A stretch of 64,000 nt of DNA from Pseudomonas silesiensis (GCF_001661075.1 NZ_CP014870.1:3988501-4052500); one strand, 5' to 3'; counted from the first letter of the stretch, positions 25,670 through 34,369 are shown. Notes: a model not told the origin generated them from the sequence alone. A program made the numbers and translations.

Positions 25670-26521
25670 ATGAATCTGCAAGACATTGGCGTGATTGGCG
25701 CGGGCACCATGGGCAACGGCATTGCGCAAGTCTGCGCCCTGGCCGGCTTCAAGGTGACCTTGATCGACATTTCCGACAGCGCTCTGCAAAAGGCCATTGC
25801 GACAGTTGGCAAAAACCTTGATCGGCAAATCGCCAAGGATACGCTGACCCAGGAGCAAAAACTCGCCACCCTCGACAGGATCCGCACCAGCACCGATTAC
25901 AGCAGCCTGCAGAACGTGCAACTGGTGATCGAAGCCGCGACCGAAAACCTCGAGCTGAAATTGCGCGTGCTGCAACAGATCGCCGCGCAGGTCAGCTCCG
26001 ACTGCGTGATCGCCTCCAACACCTCGTCGCTGTCCATTACCCAACTCGCCGCCAGCGTCAGCCAGCCTGAACGTTTCATCGGCCTGCACTTCTTCAACCC
26101 GGTGCCGGTGATGGGCCTGATCGAAGTGATCCGCGGTCTGCAAACCAGCGACGCGACCCACGCCCTGGCACTGGACATGGCCACCACCCTGGGCAAGACC
26201 GCGATCACCGCCGGCAACCGTCCGGGCTTCGTGGTCAACCGGATCCTGGTGCCGATGATCAACGAAGCGGTCCTGGTGTTGCAGGAAGGCCTGGCCAGTG
26301 CCGAAGACATCGACGCGGGCATGCGCCTGGGCTGCAACCAGCCCATCGGCCCGCTGGCGTTGGCGGACCTGATCGGCCTGGACACCGTACTGGCGATTCT
26401 CGAAGCCTTCTACGAGGGCTTCAACGACAGCAAATACCGCCCTGCTCCACTGCTCAAGGAAATGGTCGCCGCCGGCTACCTGGGACGCAAAACGGGGCGC
26501 GGCTTCCATGCCTATGCCTGA
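25670..26521 (+). CDS. 3-hydroxybutyryl-CoA / 3-hydroxyacyl-CoA dehydrogenase
   Basis: The 283-residue enzyme has an N-terminal Rossmann fold (IGVIGAGTMGNGIAQVCALAG) and the short-chain HBD C-terminal domain. The catalytic His lies in GLHFFNPVPVM, the partner Glu in IEAATENLELK, and RPGFVVNRILVPMINEA follows. It oxidises (S)-3-hydroxyacyl-CoA to 3-oxoacyl-CoA with NAD in the cytoplasm. The length matches stand-alone bacterial HBD enzymes. A TetR gene overlaps its 3' end and an AraC gene is divergent, so the enzyme is probably inducible. Confidence 0.93.
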   Translation: MNLQDIGVIGAGTMGNGIAQVCALAGFKVTLIDISDSALQKAIATVGKNLDRQIAKDTLTQEQKLATLDRIRTSTDYSSLQNVQLVIEAATENLELKLRVLQQIAAQVSSDCVIASNTSSLSITQLAASVSQPERFIGLHFFNPVPVMGLIEVIRGLQTSDATHALALDMATTLGKTAITAGNRPGFVVNRILVPMINEAVLVLQEGLASAEDIDAGMRLGCNQPIGPLALADLIGLDTVLAILEAFYEGFNDSKYRPAPLLKEMVAAGYLGRKTGRGFHAYA

Positions 26522-27167
26522 GCGTTGTTCACGTTTTGCCGAGTACCGGGACAAAGTCCTGGAGCTGTTTGCCAGCAAGGGTTTCGGCCAGGTCGGCATG
26601 CGTGAGCTCGCGACTTGCCTGGGGCTCTCCCCGGGTTCGTTGTATCACCATTACCCCAGCAAACAGCACTTGCTGCTGGATCTGATCGAAGAGTTCTACG
26701 AAGAGCTGTTGGCCACCCTGGGGCGCATCGCCCAACAGGCGCCAGCCAAGCGCGACAAACTGCAGGCGCTGATCCGCGCGCACGTAAACCTGCACCAGGA
26801 GATGCCTTGGCATTTTCGCCTGGTGGAGCGCGACAGCGGCTGCCTGAACGAAGAGCAACAGCAACGGGTGCGGCAACTGCGTGAGCAGTACGAACGCAAA
26901 TTGCTGCTGATACTCGGTAGCCGGTCGCGGTTCAGTGAACAGGGCCGACTGGCCGCCGGGCATGCGATTGCTGCCTTGCTCAACAGCGCGCCCAGCTGGC
27001 TGGCGCAGCATCCGCTGGATGGACCGGAGCGCGATGAATTGGTGGAAAGCCTTGTGCGCGGCGCCATCGAGCGCGTGCTTGCGCCGCGACGCGCGCCCGA
27101 GGCAATAAGCCTGGCCCCGTCCATAGAAAAAACATCTAAAAATACCCAACCGCCCGCTGCATTTTAG
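26508..27167 (+). CDS. TetR family regulator
   Basis: The 219-residue protein has a TetR helix-turn-helix (FASKGFGQVGMRELATCLGL, SPGSLYHHYPSKQHLL) and a helical ligand domain. ATG 26508 overlaps the end of the dehydrogenase gene by 14 bases (a second ATG lies 6 bases later), so the two are cotranscribed. SLYHHYPSK is a form common in regulators of fatty-acid metabolism; its operator is not identified. Confidence 0.87.
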   Translation: MPMPERCSRFAEYRDKVLELFASKGFGQVGMRELATCLGLSPGSLYHHYPSKQHLLLDLIEEFYEELLATLGRIAQQAPAKRDKLQALIRAHVNLHQEMPWHFRLVERDSGCLNEEQQQRVRQLREQYERKLLLILGSRSRFSEQGRLAAGHAIAALLNSAPSWLAQHPLDGPERDELVESLVRGAIERVLAPRRAPEAISLAPSIEKTSKNTQPPAAF

Positions 27168-27257
27168 GGCTTTGCTACCCGAGTCGAAACGCATCGGAAT
27201 TCACTGACCAGGCAAACGGTCAACCGATGTGTACCCTCAACGACCGGGAGCTGAAAC

Positions 27258-27671
27258 ATGAAAATCAATCCCTACCTCATCTTCAATGGCGACTGCAAAG
27301 CCGCCTTCACCTTTTATGCCCAAGCCCTGCCAGGCCATATCGACATGATGATGACCTTCGGTGAAAGCCCCGCGCGCGAACACTTCCCGGCGGACCTGCA
27401 CAACCTGATCATCCACACCCGCCTGTCGGTGGGCGATCAGGCGATCATGGGCTCGGACACCACACCGGATCGCCCCACGGATGAAATGGCCGGATGCTCG
27501 GTGTCGCTGAATGTCGACAGCATTGCCGAGGCGGAGCGCGTGTTCTCGGCACTGGCCGAAGACGGCAAGGTGCAAATGCCACTGGAAACCACGTTCTGGG
27601 CGGCGCGCTTCGGGATGCTGGTCGACCGCTTTGGTGTGTCGTGGATGGTGAACTGCGAAAAGGATCAGTGA
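27258..27671 (+). CDS. VOC/PhnB-like (YjdN) protein
   Basis: The 137-residue protein has the PhnB/3-demethylubiquinone-methyltransferase-like VOC fold: MKINPYLIFNGDCKAAFTFY, a middle segment on expected binding of small substrates (MGSDTTPDRP) and FWAARFGMLVDRFGVSWMVN at the end. Metal-binding residues are not all conserved and no function is established for E. coli YjdN. GGGAGCTGAAAC precedes the ATG. Confidence 0.87.
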   Translation: MKINPYLIFNGDCKAAFTFYAQALPGHIDMMMTFGESPAREHFPADLHNLIIHTRLSVGDQAIMGSDTTPDRPTDEMAGCSVSLNVDSIAEAERVFSALAEDGKVQMPLETTFWAARFGMLVDRFGVSWMVNCEKDQ

Positions 27672-27684
27672 CCGTGGAACCAAA

Positions 27685-27708
27685 GGCCCGACCTGACAAG
27701 GTTGGGCC
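27685..27708. terminator. Hairpin between convergent genes
   Basis: GGCCCGACCT and AGGTTGGGCC pair (one G-T wobble) with a GACA loop. It lies between the VOC gene and the convergent DUF6124 gene and may end transcription from both sides, though no long U run follows. Confidence 0.5.
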
Positions 27709-27712
27709 CTGG

Positions 27713-28081
27713 TCATGAAGGCCCCACATTATCCAGCGCCCGATTCACCGCCAGTTCACCCAGCATGATCACCTGCTGAACCGCCAGCATCGTGTTGCGC
27801 TGAGTCCCCTCCATCAACCCGGCCAGATCGCTGACCATGGCATTGGCCGAAGCCAGCAACTCGCACACCTGGGCCAGTAGCGTTTCGTTGTCGACTTCAG
27901 GGGCGACGATAAAAATCATCGCGGGTTTGCGCGGATTGGCATCTGCGGGAGCGGCGGGCTTGAGGTAATGATCGAGAGCCCGGTCGGCGGCCTGGTGAAA
28001 TTTTTTCAGATCGCCACAGAGGTACGGGGAGGTGCTTTGGATCGCAGATGACTCATGGGTTTTGAGTGTGTCGTCGGGCAT
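27713..28081 (-). CDS. DUF6124 family small protein
   Basis: The 122-residue soluble protein shows the Pseudomonas DUF6124 pattern: FHQAADRALDHYLKP, FIVAPEVDNETLLAQVCELL, a helix with SDLAGLMEGTQRNTML, and VIMLGELAVNRALDNV near the end. The family is abundant in fluorescent pseudomonads and has no known function. ATG 28081 is preceded by AGAGAG. A hairpin with arms TCCGAC/GTCGGA lies at 28133-28162 in its leader. Confidence 0.85.
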   Translation of the reverse strand: MPDDTLKTHESSAIQSTSPYLCGDLKKFHQAADRALDHYLKPAAPADANPRKPAMIFIVAPEVDNETLLAQVCELLASANAMVSDLAGLMEGTQRNTMLAVQQVIMLGELAVNRALDNVGPS

Positions 28082-28341
28082 GGTGACTCTCTGCTGAATG
28101 ATGATGAGAGCTACCACGCTAACCGCCGCACTTCCGACAGCCAACCCTAAAAATACGTCGGATATTTCCTGTGATTTCAGCGTGTTTTAATCGGCTGTGG
28201 GACGTGCGCATCGGAAAACAAACGGATTGGTCGGAGCTTGTTTAAGCATCGTCACAATTACTTCACGAAACCTACAAATCTATGAGGCATTGCCTACAGC
28301 TGCGCCAGAATCCGCCGACGTTCTCCCCGGGATGCCGCCCC

Positions 28342-29700
28342 CTACACCAACCGCTCGATTTTCTGATGCTGCCAGACCATCTTGTAATACGCCGTCTGCA
28401 ACACCAGCATCCCCAGGTACGCCACCGGAAACGCCATCCACACGCCCTGCAATCCGAAGTGCCCGTCCAGTGCATACGCCACCGGCAACTGCACCCCGAC
28501 CACACAGAAAATCGAAATCGCCATCGGCACCAACACCGAACCGCTGGCTCGCATGATGCCGCCGATGATCGCCTGGAAGCCGAACACCAACAGGCTCCAG
28601 AGCATGATGTGCAACAGATGCTCGGCCTTCGCACGCGTGATGTCATCCGTGAGGAACAACCCCAGCAACCAGTGCGACAGCAGATAACCCAACACCACCA
28701 AGCCACCGGTCAGGCACACGTTGATCAACAACCCCGTGCGCAGAATCGGCCCGATGCGCTCGATGCGCCCTGCCCCGATCGCCTGTGCACCCAGGATCGA
28801 CGCCGTGATCGCAATCGACAACGCCGGAAACTGCACGTAATTGACGATCTGCGTCACCGCCCCATAGGCCGCCGTCGCCTGGGAACCGTGCTGATTCACC
28901 AGCGCGAGAATCACCAGCTCCGACACCGACAACACCACCATCTGCAGCCCGGTCGGCAGCCCGATGCGCAATACCTTGCCGAGAATCACCAGGTCCATCC
29001 GCATTGCCGCAAACATCTCCCGATCCGGCGCCAACGGATGCCCCTTGCTGATCAAGCGCCACGCCAGCCAGGCCATCGCCGACAAGTTGCCCACCAACCC
29101 CGCATACGCCGCACTCTGAATCCCCATCATCGGCAACCCCAGCCAACCGCGAATCAACGCCGGCGTCAGCGCCAGGCCGATGCAGGTCGATACCACCAGC
29201 GCGATCAGCGGCGACACGGTATCGCTCACCCCGCGCAGCAACTGGGTAAACAGCACATAGACCAACAGCGAGGGCATGATCCACATCATCACGTGGGCAT
29301 AGGCCACTGCGTCATCCAGCACGTCGGCCGGCGTGCCCAACCCCTCCAAAGCTGGCCTCGCGAACACACTGCCCAACACCGCTGCCACCAAACCGATCAT
29401 CGCGCCCAACAGCAAGGTGGTCGCGGCGATGGCCTTCACCAGATGCGGTTCACGCGCGCCCCAGGCTTGACCGATGAGCACGCCGGCACCCGCGCCGAGG
29501 CCGATCACCAGGGCGATGAAGAAGAACACGATGGGGAACATGCCCGATACGGCAGCCAGGGCCTGGGTGCCGAGCATCTGGCCGATGTAGATGCTGTTGA
29601 TGGTGCCCGACATGGATTGGAGAAAGTTGGAGAGGACCATGGGGGCCAGGAAAAGGAGGTAGGTTTTCCAGAGGGGGTGCTGGGTGGTCGGGGTTTGCAT
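28342..29700 (-). CDS. MATE family efflux pump
   Basis: The 452-residue protein has twelve predicted membrane segments and MATE features: an N-terminal APMVLSNFLQSMSGTINSIY helix, GLGAGAGVLIGQAWGA and the related second-half sequence SILGAQAIGAGRIERIG. It probably expels a cationic drug or metabolite by Na+ or H+ antiport. ATG 29700 (MQTPTTQH) is preferred; a longer in-frame start adds 34 non-conserved residues. It stands alone between two Pseudomonas-specific small genes. Confidence 0.9.
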   Translation of the reverse strand: MQTPTTQHPLWKTYLLFLAPMVLSNFLQSMSGTINSIYIGQMLGTQALAAVSGMFPIVFFFIALVIGLGAGAGVLIGQAWGAREPHLVKAIAATTLLLGAMIGLVAAVLGSVFARPALEGLGTPADVLDDAVAYAHVMMWIMPSLLVYVLFTQLLRGVSDTVSPLIALVVSTCIGLALTPALIRGWLGLPMMGIQSAAYAGLVGNLSAMAWLAWRLISKGHPLAPDREMFAAMRMDLVILGKVLRIGLPTGLQMVVLSVSELVILALVNQHGSQATAAYGAVTQIVNYVQFPALSIAITASILGAQAIGAGRIERIGPILRTGLLINVCLTGGLVVLGYLLSHWLLGLFLTDDITRAKAEHLLHIMLWSLLVFGFQAIIGGIMRASGSVLVPMAISIFCVVGVQLPVAYALDGHFGLQGVWMAFPVAYLGMLVLQTAYYKMVWQHQKIERLV

Positions 29701-29831
29701 TGGGTGGAAGTCCAGCTCGACTGCGGGGGATAGGATTCTAGAGGATAGCGTCAGCGGCGATGAAGAAATTGAAATGAATGCCTTAGAGCGGGCTCGATTC
29801 ATTGCGCAACGCGGCGTAACGGTCCTAGGAC

Positions 29832-30071
29832 GACTATAAAAGTTTCCTACACTAACCTCGGAACCCCGAACCTTGCCCGCCGTTCCGATGAAGCTTATAG
29901 TCCGCCCCGTCGCCCAAAATGGCGATTCAGGTTTGGCGACCTGATCACAGAGAATGCGAGGGCTCTACGCTTCATTGCAGGGGTCGTCGCACCCGCAAAG
30001 CCGCTGTAATGGCGGCTGTGCGCGGGAGACCTTCGGGTCTGCCGGTGTTCTCTGTGCCGGTTCGCCAACCT
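29832..30071 (+). ncRNA. Structured leader RNA ahead of a small ORF (two folded elements)
   Basis: Element A (29832-29902): outer stem GACTATAA/TTATAGTC and inner stem TCGGAAC/GTTCCGA. Element B (29929-30071): basal stem AGGTTTGGCGA with TCGCCAACCT (one bulge), then CACAGAGAA (29946-29954) with TTCTCTGTG (30048-30056). This closes a junction with three hairpins: GCGA/TCGC at 29956-29990; CGCAaAGCCGC with GCGGCTgTGCG at 29994-30022; and CGGgAGACC-TTCG-GGTCTgCCG at 30023-30044. A UUCG tetraloop and perfect long-range pairing indicate a selected RNA fold. No known class is recognised. It ends 73 bases before the ORF at 30145. Confidence 0.65.
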
Positions 30072-30144
30072 GCGCACAGCTGCCACCCAATCGTTTGGCG
30101 ACGACTGAGTGACGGCCTTGAGCCAATCAAACAGAGATCTTCAA

Positions 30145-30417
30145 ATGAATCGATACATCCCCCTCACCGGAATCGACCTGATCCCGGCCTCCCTGCTCAT
30201 CGATACCCAAGCCCCCCTCGACGTCCTGCAAGCCATGGCTGACCACCGCATCCGTACGGTCACGCAAGTCCTGGAAAACATCGCCTACCGCGCCGAAATC
30301 GGTTGCGACACCGTAGTGCTGAAGGACTTTTCTCAGCTGTTGGCCATTCCGTTACGCGACGGCTGTGACTTGATGGACGTGATCGGTCGACGCTTGCGAG
30401 TGCAGGCGAAGGAGTAA
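30145..30417 (+). CDS. Small protein of unknown function downstream of the structured leader
   Basis: The 90-residue product (MNRYIPLTGIDLIPASLLID start) is predicted helical, without signal peptide, membrane segment or Cys pair. It may be distantly related to small DUF3077-type pseudomonad proteins (a central helix followed by DLMDVIGRRL), but this is weak. ATG 30145 has AGAGAT upstream. A GTG at 30109 is an alternative start. A strong terminator follows at once, so leader, ORF and terminator form one short transcription unit. Confidence 0.65.
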   Translation: MNRYIPLTGIDLIPASLLIDTQAPLDVLQAMADHRIRTVTQVLENIAYRAEIGCDTVVLKDFSQLLAIPLRDGCDLMDVIGRRLRVQAKE

Positions 30418-30421
30418 GTAA

Positions 30422-30450
30422 AAACGGGCGCCTCAATGGGCGCCCGTTTC
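30422..30450 (+). terminator. Rho-independent terminator
   Basis: AAACGGGCGC and GCGCCCGTTT form a perfect 10-bp stem with a CTCAATGG-type loop and a short T run, 5 bases after the stop of the small ORF. Confidence 0.85.
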
Positions 30451-30525
30451 TGCAGCTGCGATCTGTGCGCAAACGCGTTTGTAGGACGCTTTCGTGACCC
30501 CATTGACCGAAGCCACTTCACCAAA

Positions 30526-30640
30526 AAAAATGTGAAATAAAATGTGCAGAAAATTGCGTTTATAAAATCTTAAAAACCTCTACAGGCCAGAAAACTAGCG
30601 CTTGTCCGCCAAGTAAAAATGTGAAATAAAATGTGCAGAA
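30526..30640. promoter_or_regulatory. Perfect 26-bp direct repeat upstream of fic
   Basis: AAAAATGTGAAATAAAATGT plus GCAGAA occurs at 30526-30551 and again at 30615-30640. Each copy holds two AAATGTG words. The stretch is unusually A-rich for this genome and directly precedes the Fic gene, so an operator with four half sites is likely. The ATG at 30633 lies in the second copy. Confidence 0.6.
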
Positions 30641-30662
30641 TTTTCGCACGGTACAGACCGGT

Positions 30663-31856
30663 ATGTCCCTGATAACATCCAAATCCTGGCTCGACCCGAT
30701 TCTCCCTGAATCATTGCCTCCATCAATCATTGCGCTCGCGGATGCACTGCCCAGAAAGACACAGTTTCTAGCCGGACGCCTGCCGCCTGAAACCGCTGCA
30801 CGCCTCGGCCGTCTCCTGCAAATCACCAATACGTACTACTCAAACCTGATCGAAGGGCAATACACCGAGCCCGCCGATATGCAAAGAGCGCAAGCGGCAC
30901 CGGTCAAAGACCGTAAACAGCTTAAAAACCTGGCGGTTGAACAGATGGCAGTGCAAGCATTGTTCGAACGGGCGTTGCGTCAGCGTGCGCCATTTGCCTG
31001 GGGTGACATGTTTGCACCCGAGCTCGTGAGCACAGCACACAAACGGCTTTTTCGGGAAGCCAGTGAGACGGAACGAACGCTGTCAGATGGCTCAATCATG
31101 CAGCCCGGTATCCTGCGGTCCGGTACGGGTCAGAACGTTGTCGTGGGTAATCATGACGCACCGGACGCTTCAGCTGTAGACGGAATGCTTCAGCACCTTC
31201 AGGCAGGCTTCGGCCGGCAGACTGACTCGCGCCGTCAGCTTATTTCTGCGCTTGCCTACCATCATCACCTCGCCTGGGTTCACCCCTTTGCCGACGGGAA
31301 TGGCCGGGTTGCTCGGTTGGTCACTCATCTGCAATTAGTGAGTCTGGGGCTGAAGCCAACGCTCTGGTCATTGTCACGAGGCCTTGCAAGGCAGCATCAG
31401 AGTTACTACAGCGCTTTGACAATGGCGGACCGCCGAAGAGAGGGCGATCTGGATGGACGAGGCCAACTGTCTCAGCGACGGTATTTCGAATTCATCGAAT
31501 TTATGCTGCAGGTTTGTCACGATCAGGTCGATTACATGACCGCAGCCGTGAATCCGTCCCAGCTTCGTGAGCGTGTGATACGCGCATTTCGCTACAACGA
31601 GAAACTTCAGCAACAAGGCATTCGCCCGGAAAGTGCGCCAGCAATCATTGCCCTCATCACCCAAGGAAGCCTGCCGCGCAACGAAATAAAGGCCTTCACC
31701 GGCCTCTCCTCGCGCTTGGCAATCGATGAACTTTCGCAGCTGATCAAAGTGGGTTTGGTGGAAAGTCAAACGCCTAAATCCCGGATGGTCACACCAGGTC
31801 TGCCTGCTTGGTTTGCGCAAGATATTTTTCCGGATTTACATCGACGGTTTCAATAG
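30663..31856 (+). CDS. Fic domain protein adenylyltransferase, class II
   Basis: The 397-residue protein has the full Fic motif HPFADGNGRVAR (residues 207-218). It also has an N-terminal inhibitory helix motif SNLIEG (60-65) fitting the (S/T)xxxE(G/N) of class II Fic enzymes, whose Glu blocks ATP until released. A C-terminal winged helix (about 330-395: ITQGSLPRNEIKAFTGLSSR) follows. Fic enzymes transfer AMP to Ser/Thr/Tyr hydroxyls. ATG 30663 is chosen over ATG 30633 because the latter is inside the repeat without a ribosome site, but both are weak. A small zinc-ribbon gene follows after 16 bases. Confidence 0.9.
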   Translation: MSLITSKSWLDPILPESLPPSIIALADALPRKTQFLAGRLPPETAARLGRLLQITNTYYSNLIEGQYTEPADMQRAQAAPVKDRKQLKNLAVEQMAVQALFERALRQRAPFAWGDMFAPELVSTAHKRLFREASETERTLSDGSIMQPGILRSGTGQNVVVGNHDAPDASAVDGMLQHLQAGFGRQTDSRRQLISALAYHHHLAWVHPFADGNGRVARLVTHLQLVSLGLKPTLWSLSRGLARQHQSYYSALTMADRRREGDLDGRGQLSQRRYFEFIEFMLQVCHDQVDYMTAAVNPSQLRERVIRAFRYNEKLQQQGIRPESAPAIIALITQGSLPRNEIKAFTGLSSRLAIDELSQLIKVGLVESQTPKSRMVTPGLPAWFAQDIFPDLHRRFQ

Positions 31857-31872
31857 TCCACACAGCCCCCCC

Positions 31873-32133
31873 ATGAAACTTCTTTTCGAAGGTGATCGCG
31901 GCAAGGCTCTCTGTGAGCATTGCCAGCGAGTTGTCACTACCACTTATATCCGCCGTAGCGTCCCGTTCAGTGACCGTCCAGGCGAAGCAAAGCAAATTTT
32001 GGTTGGGGTTTGTGAGGGGTGTGACGCTGTCGTTGCAATCCCTCCGCAATCCACTCCGGCAATCAAGGAAGCGAATACCGTACAACGGGCCTTTCCTGAA
32101 CGTCGCGGTTCAGGTCGTATCGCCGGCACATAG
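31873..32133 (+). CDS. Small zinc-ribbon protein paired with Fic
   Basis: The 86-residue protein has two CxxC pairs, CEHC (residues 14-17) and CEGC (47-50), spaced as in a zinc ribbon. Between them lies TTTYIRRSVPFSDRPG, and VVAIPPQSTPAIKEA follows. The layout recalls the zinc domain of MqsA/YgiT antitoxins but no DNA-binding domain follows. It lies 16 bases behind fic on the same strand and 5 bases from the convergent azlD stop. A partner or modulator of the Fic enzyme is suggested by position only. Confidence 0.7.
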   Translation: MKLLFEGDRGKALCEHCQRVVTTTYIRRSVPFSDRPGEAKQILVGVCEGCDAVVAIPPQSTPAIKEANTVQRAFPERRGSGRIAGT

Positions 32134-32138
32134 GCGCC

Positions 32139-32465
32139 TCACAGACCTATAAACCTGAACAACCACAACGCCCCCATCCCAACCACCAACGTCAAAACCG
32201 TATTCCGCGTCTGCCAAGCCACCCACGCCGCAATAATAGCGGCCGGTATCTGGGGATTATTCAACACGAACGCCCCCTGCCCGTTCGGGTACACCACAGC
32301 GGGCAACACAAGCGCCGCCAGCACACTCGCCGGTACGTAAAGCAAAGCCCGGCTCAGCACCGACGGGATGCGCAACCGGCCATACAGTTCGACAAAGGAC
32401 AGACGCATGGCGAAGGTGCCCACGCCGACCGCCAGGAACAGTCCCCACAAGGCTAAATCACTCAT
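32139..32465 (-). CDS. azlD: AzlD small subunit of branched-chain amino acid exporter
   Basis: The 108-residue protein has four membrane helices and AzlD features (VGVGTFAMRLSFV, VPASVLAALVLPAVVYP). It partners AzlC to export branched-chain amino acids or analogues. Its ATG overlaps the azlC stop as ATGA. Confidence 0.9.
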   Translation of the reverse strand: MSDLALWGLFLAVGVGTFAMRLSFVELYGRLRIPSVLSRALLYVPASVLAALVLPAVVYPNGQGAFVLNNPQIPAAIIAAWVAWQTRNTVLTLVVGMGALWLFRFIGL

Positions 32466-33202
32466 TGTGTTTCCCTCTCGACGTCCGGGGTCAGCGCAGT
32501 GCTCAGTGGGCGCTTGCGAATACTCTCGATCAACAGCCCTGCCATCACGCCACCGATGGACGCGGTGACCAGCCCGAGGTTGTAAGGCATATTGACCGCC
32601 ACCACGGCGAGCAGCCCGCCGACCGTGGCGGCGCCCAGGGTCGCCGCACTACGAATGCCGGGAACCAGCAGCGCGAGAAACGAAAGCGGTATGGCGAAGC
32701 TCAATGACCAGGTCTCCGGGATGCTGGCGCCCAGGTAAATACCCGCCAATACCGACAATTGCCAGGACAGCCACATTGCAACGGCGGTGCCGGCATAGTA
32801 GTGGTGGGCGAATCGTCCCAGCTCGCCCGAGGAAAGCTTGAGACTGCACAGCGCATAGGACTGGTCGGACAGCATGTAGGACAGCGGCCACGTCCAGCGG
32901 CGGGACAAGTGGTGGAGATAAGGGGCCAGTGACGCGCTGTACATGATGAAGCGCAAGTTGATGACTAGTGCGGTGATCACGATCGCCAGCGGCACAACGC
33001 CCGTATGGAGCAGTTGCAGTGCGACCATCTGCGCGGATCCCGAGTAGAACAACAGCGTCATGCCCATGGTTGTGCCGGGTGACAGGCCCATGTTGATCGC
33101 CATGACCCCCGTCAGCAAGCCGAACGGAACGACCCCGGGAACCAATGGAATCAGCGCCCGGACGCCTTGCATGAACGCTTCCCTTCCGGTTCGGTACGGC
33201 AT
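32462..33202 (-). CDS. azlC: AzlC large subunit of branched-chain amino acid exporter
   Basis: The 246-residue membrane protein shows AzlC signatures (FMQGVRALIPLVPGVVPFGL, LLFYSGSAQMVALQLL, NLRFIMYSASLAPYL). AAGGAG lies 6 nt before ATG 33202, which fixes the start. The gene pair azlCD is divergent from a LysR gene at 33416, the probable regulator, as in many pseudomonads. Confidence 0.92.
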   Translation of the reverse strand: MPYRTGREAFMQGVRALIPLVPGVVPFGLLTGVMAINMGLSPGTTMGMTLLFYSGSAQMVALQLLHTGVVPLAIVITALVINLRFIMYSASLAPYLHHLSRRWTWPLSYMLSDQSYALCSLKLSSGELGRFAHHYYAGTAVAMWLSWQLSVLAGIYLGASIPETWSLSFAIPLSFLALLVPGIRSAATLGAATVGGLLAVVAVNMPYNLGLVTASIGGVMAGLLIESIRKRPLSTALTPDVERETQ

Positions 33203-33415
33203 CTCGTCTCCTTGTTTTTGTGTTCGCGCACCGGTTCGATTAACCGTACGCTGGCCGCTCTGAAGCTGGATACAGGGTAAGCTGGGGTTATTGAACGCCA
33301 TCTGCGCAGACCTTTGTCTGACCCGTGGTCCGCAGTCCAACGTACGGTAAAGTGTGGACTCGGAGCCCGATCGGCAGAACCGACTTTTTTTTCGCGAAAA
33401 CAGGTAGTTTTTGTT

Positions 33416-34369
33416 ATGGCTAAAAGCCCCCAGCCTGATCAGGCCCTGCTCTCGATGCCGTCCTTCAAGGCCATGAGATCCTTCGTGGCTGCCGCCAAGT
33501 ATCGCAACTTTACCCGAGCCGCCGAGGCGCTGTGCGTTACCCAGGCGGCGATCAGCCGGCAGATTCGCGAGCTTGAACTCTATCTGGATACAGAGTTGTT
33601 CATCCGTACCGGGCGGGAAGTCAGGCTGACAGCTTCGGGCACCGCGCTGTTCGATGCTGCACAGCTCTCGCTGCTCAACATCTTTCAAGCGACCGAAAGA
33701 ATCCGTCGGGAGAAAAGCGACAAGCGCACCCTGACCCTTTGCTGCTCACCCGCCTTTTCGACGCTCTGGCTATCCCACCGACTGAAAGACTTCTTCAGCG
33801 CCAATCCCGATGTCGACCTGAATGTCATCACCACTCAGCATTTTCTAGCCATGGAGCCGGGGATAAATCCGGATATCTTCGTTACCCAGACGAGTGACCT
33901 GCGCCCCGGCTATCTGCGAATTCCCTTGTTCAATGAAGTTGTCTATCCCGTGTGCACGCCCAAGTATCTGGAGGCGCATCCAGAACTGAGCACCCTGGAG
34001 GGCATGCGCAACAGCGTGCTGCTGGACCTGAACCCGTATGGCCGCTCCCAGCTGTCGGAGCAGGTCGACTGGAATGTGTGGTTCGCCTTCCACTCCCATG
34101 ACCTGCAGATCCCGGCCTCGGAAAGCCCGCACTACTTCAGCAGCAACGACTACAGCCTGCTGGTGCAAATGGCGCTGGATGATCAGGGCCTCGCTTTGGG
34201 TTGGGATCATCTGGTGAGGCATCTGGTACAGCAGGGGCGCCTGGTTCGGCCGGTGACGGAGGAACTGACGCTCAGGGAGGCGGTTCAGTACTTGATGATC
34301 AATGAGAAGAAGGCAGAGGATCCGGCGTGTGGGCGCTTGAAGGACTGGCTGATTGCTCGGTTCGAGTGA
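33416..34369 (+). CDS. LysR family regulator (GcvA-like), divergent from azlCD
   Basis: The 317-residue LTTR has the GcvA-type start MPSFKAMRSFVAAAKYRNFT, AAEALCVTQAAISRQIRELE and a complete effector domain. ATG 33416 begins MAKSPQPDQ; upstream in-frame starts are unsupported. Gene order suggests that it controls azlCD in response to an amino acid; this is inferred. Confidence 0.87.
   Translation: MAKSPQPDQALLSMPSFKAMRSFVAAAKYRNFTRAAEALCVTQAAISRQIRELELYLDTELFIRTGREVRLTASGTALFDAAQLSLLNIFQATERIRREKSDKRTLTLCCSPAFSTLWLSHRLKDFFSANPDVDLNVITTQHFLAMEPGINPDIFVTQTSDLRPGYLRIPLFNEVVYPVCTPKYLEAHPELSTLEGMRNSVLLDLNPYGRSQLSEQVDWNVWFAFHSHDLQIPASESPHYFSSNDYSLLVQMALDDQGLALGWDHLVRHLVQQGRLVRPVTEELTLREAVQYLMINEKKAEDPACGRLKDWLIARFE

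Noticed and set aside
30526..30640. Target-site duplication or att sites of a mobile element at the 26-bp direct repeats
   Set aside because: The repeats enclose only 63 bases without a gene, and no integrase or transposase is nearby; an operator role fits the position better.
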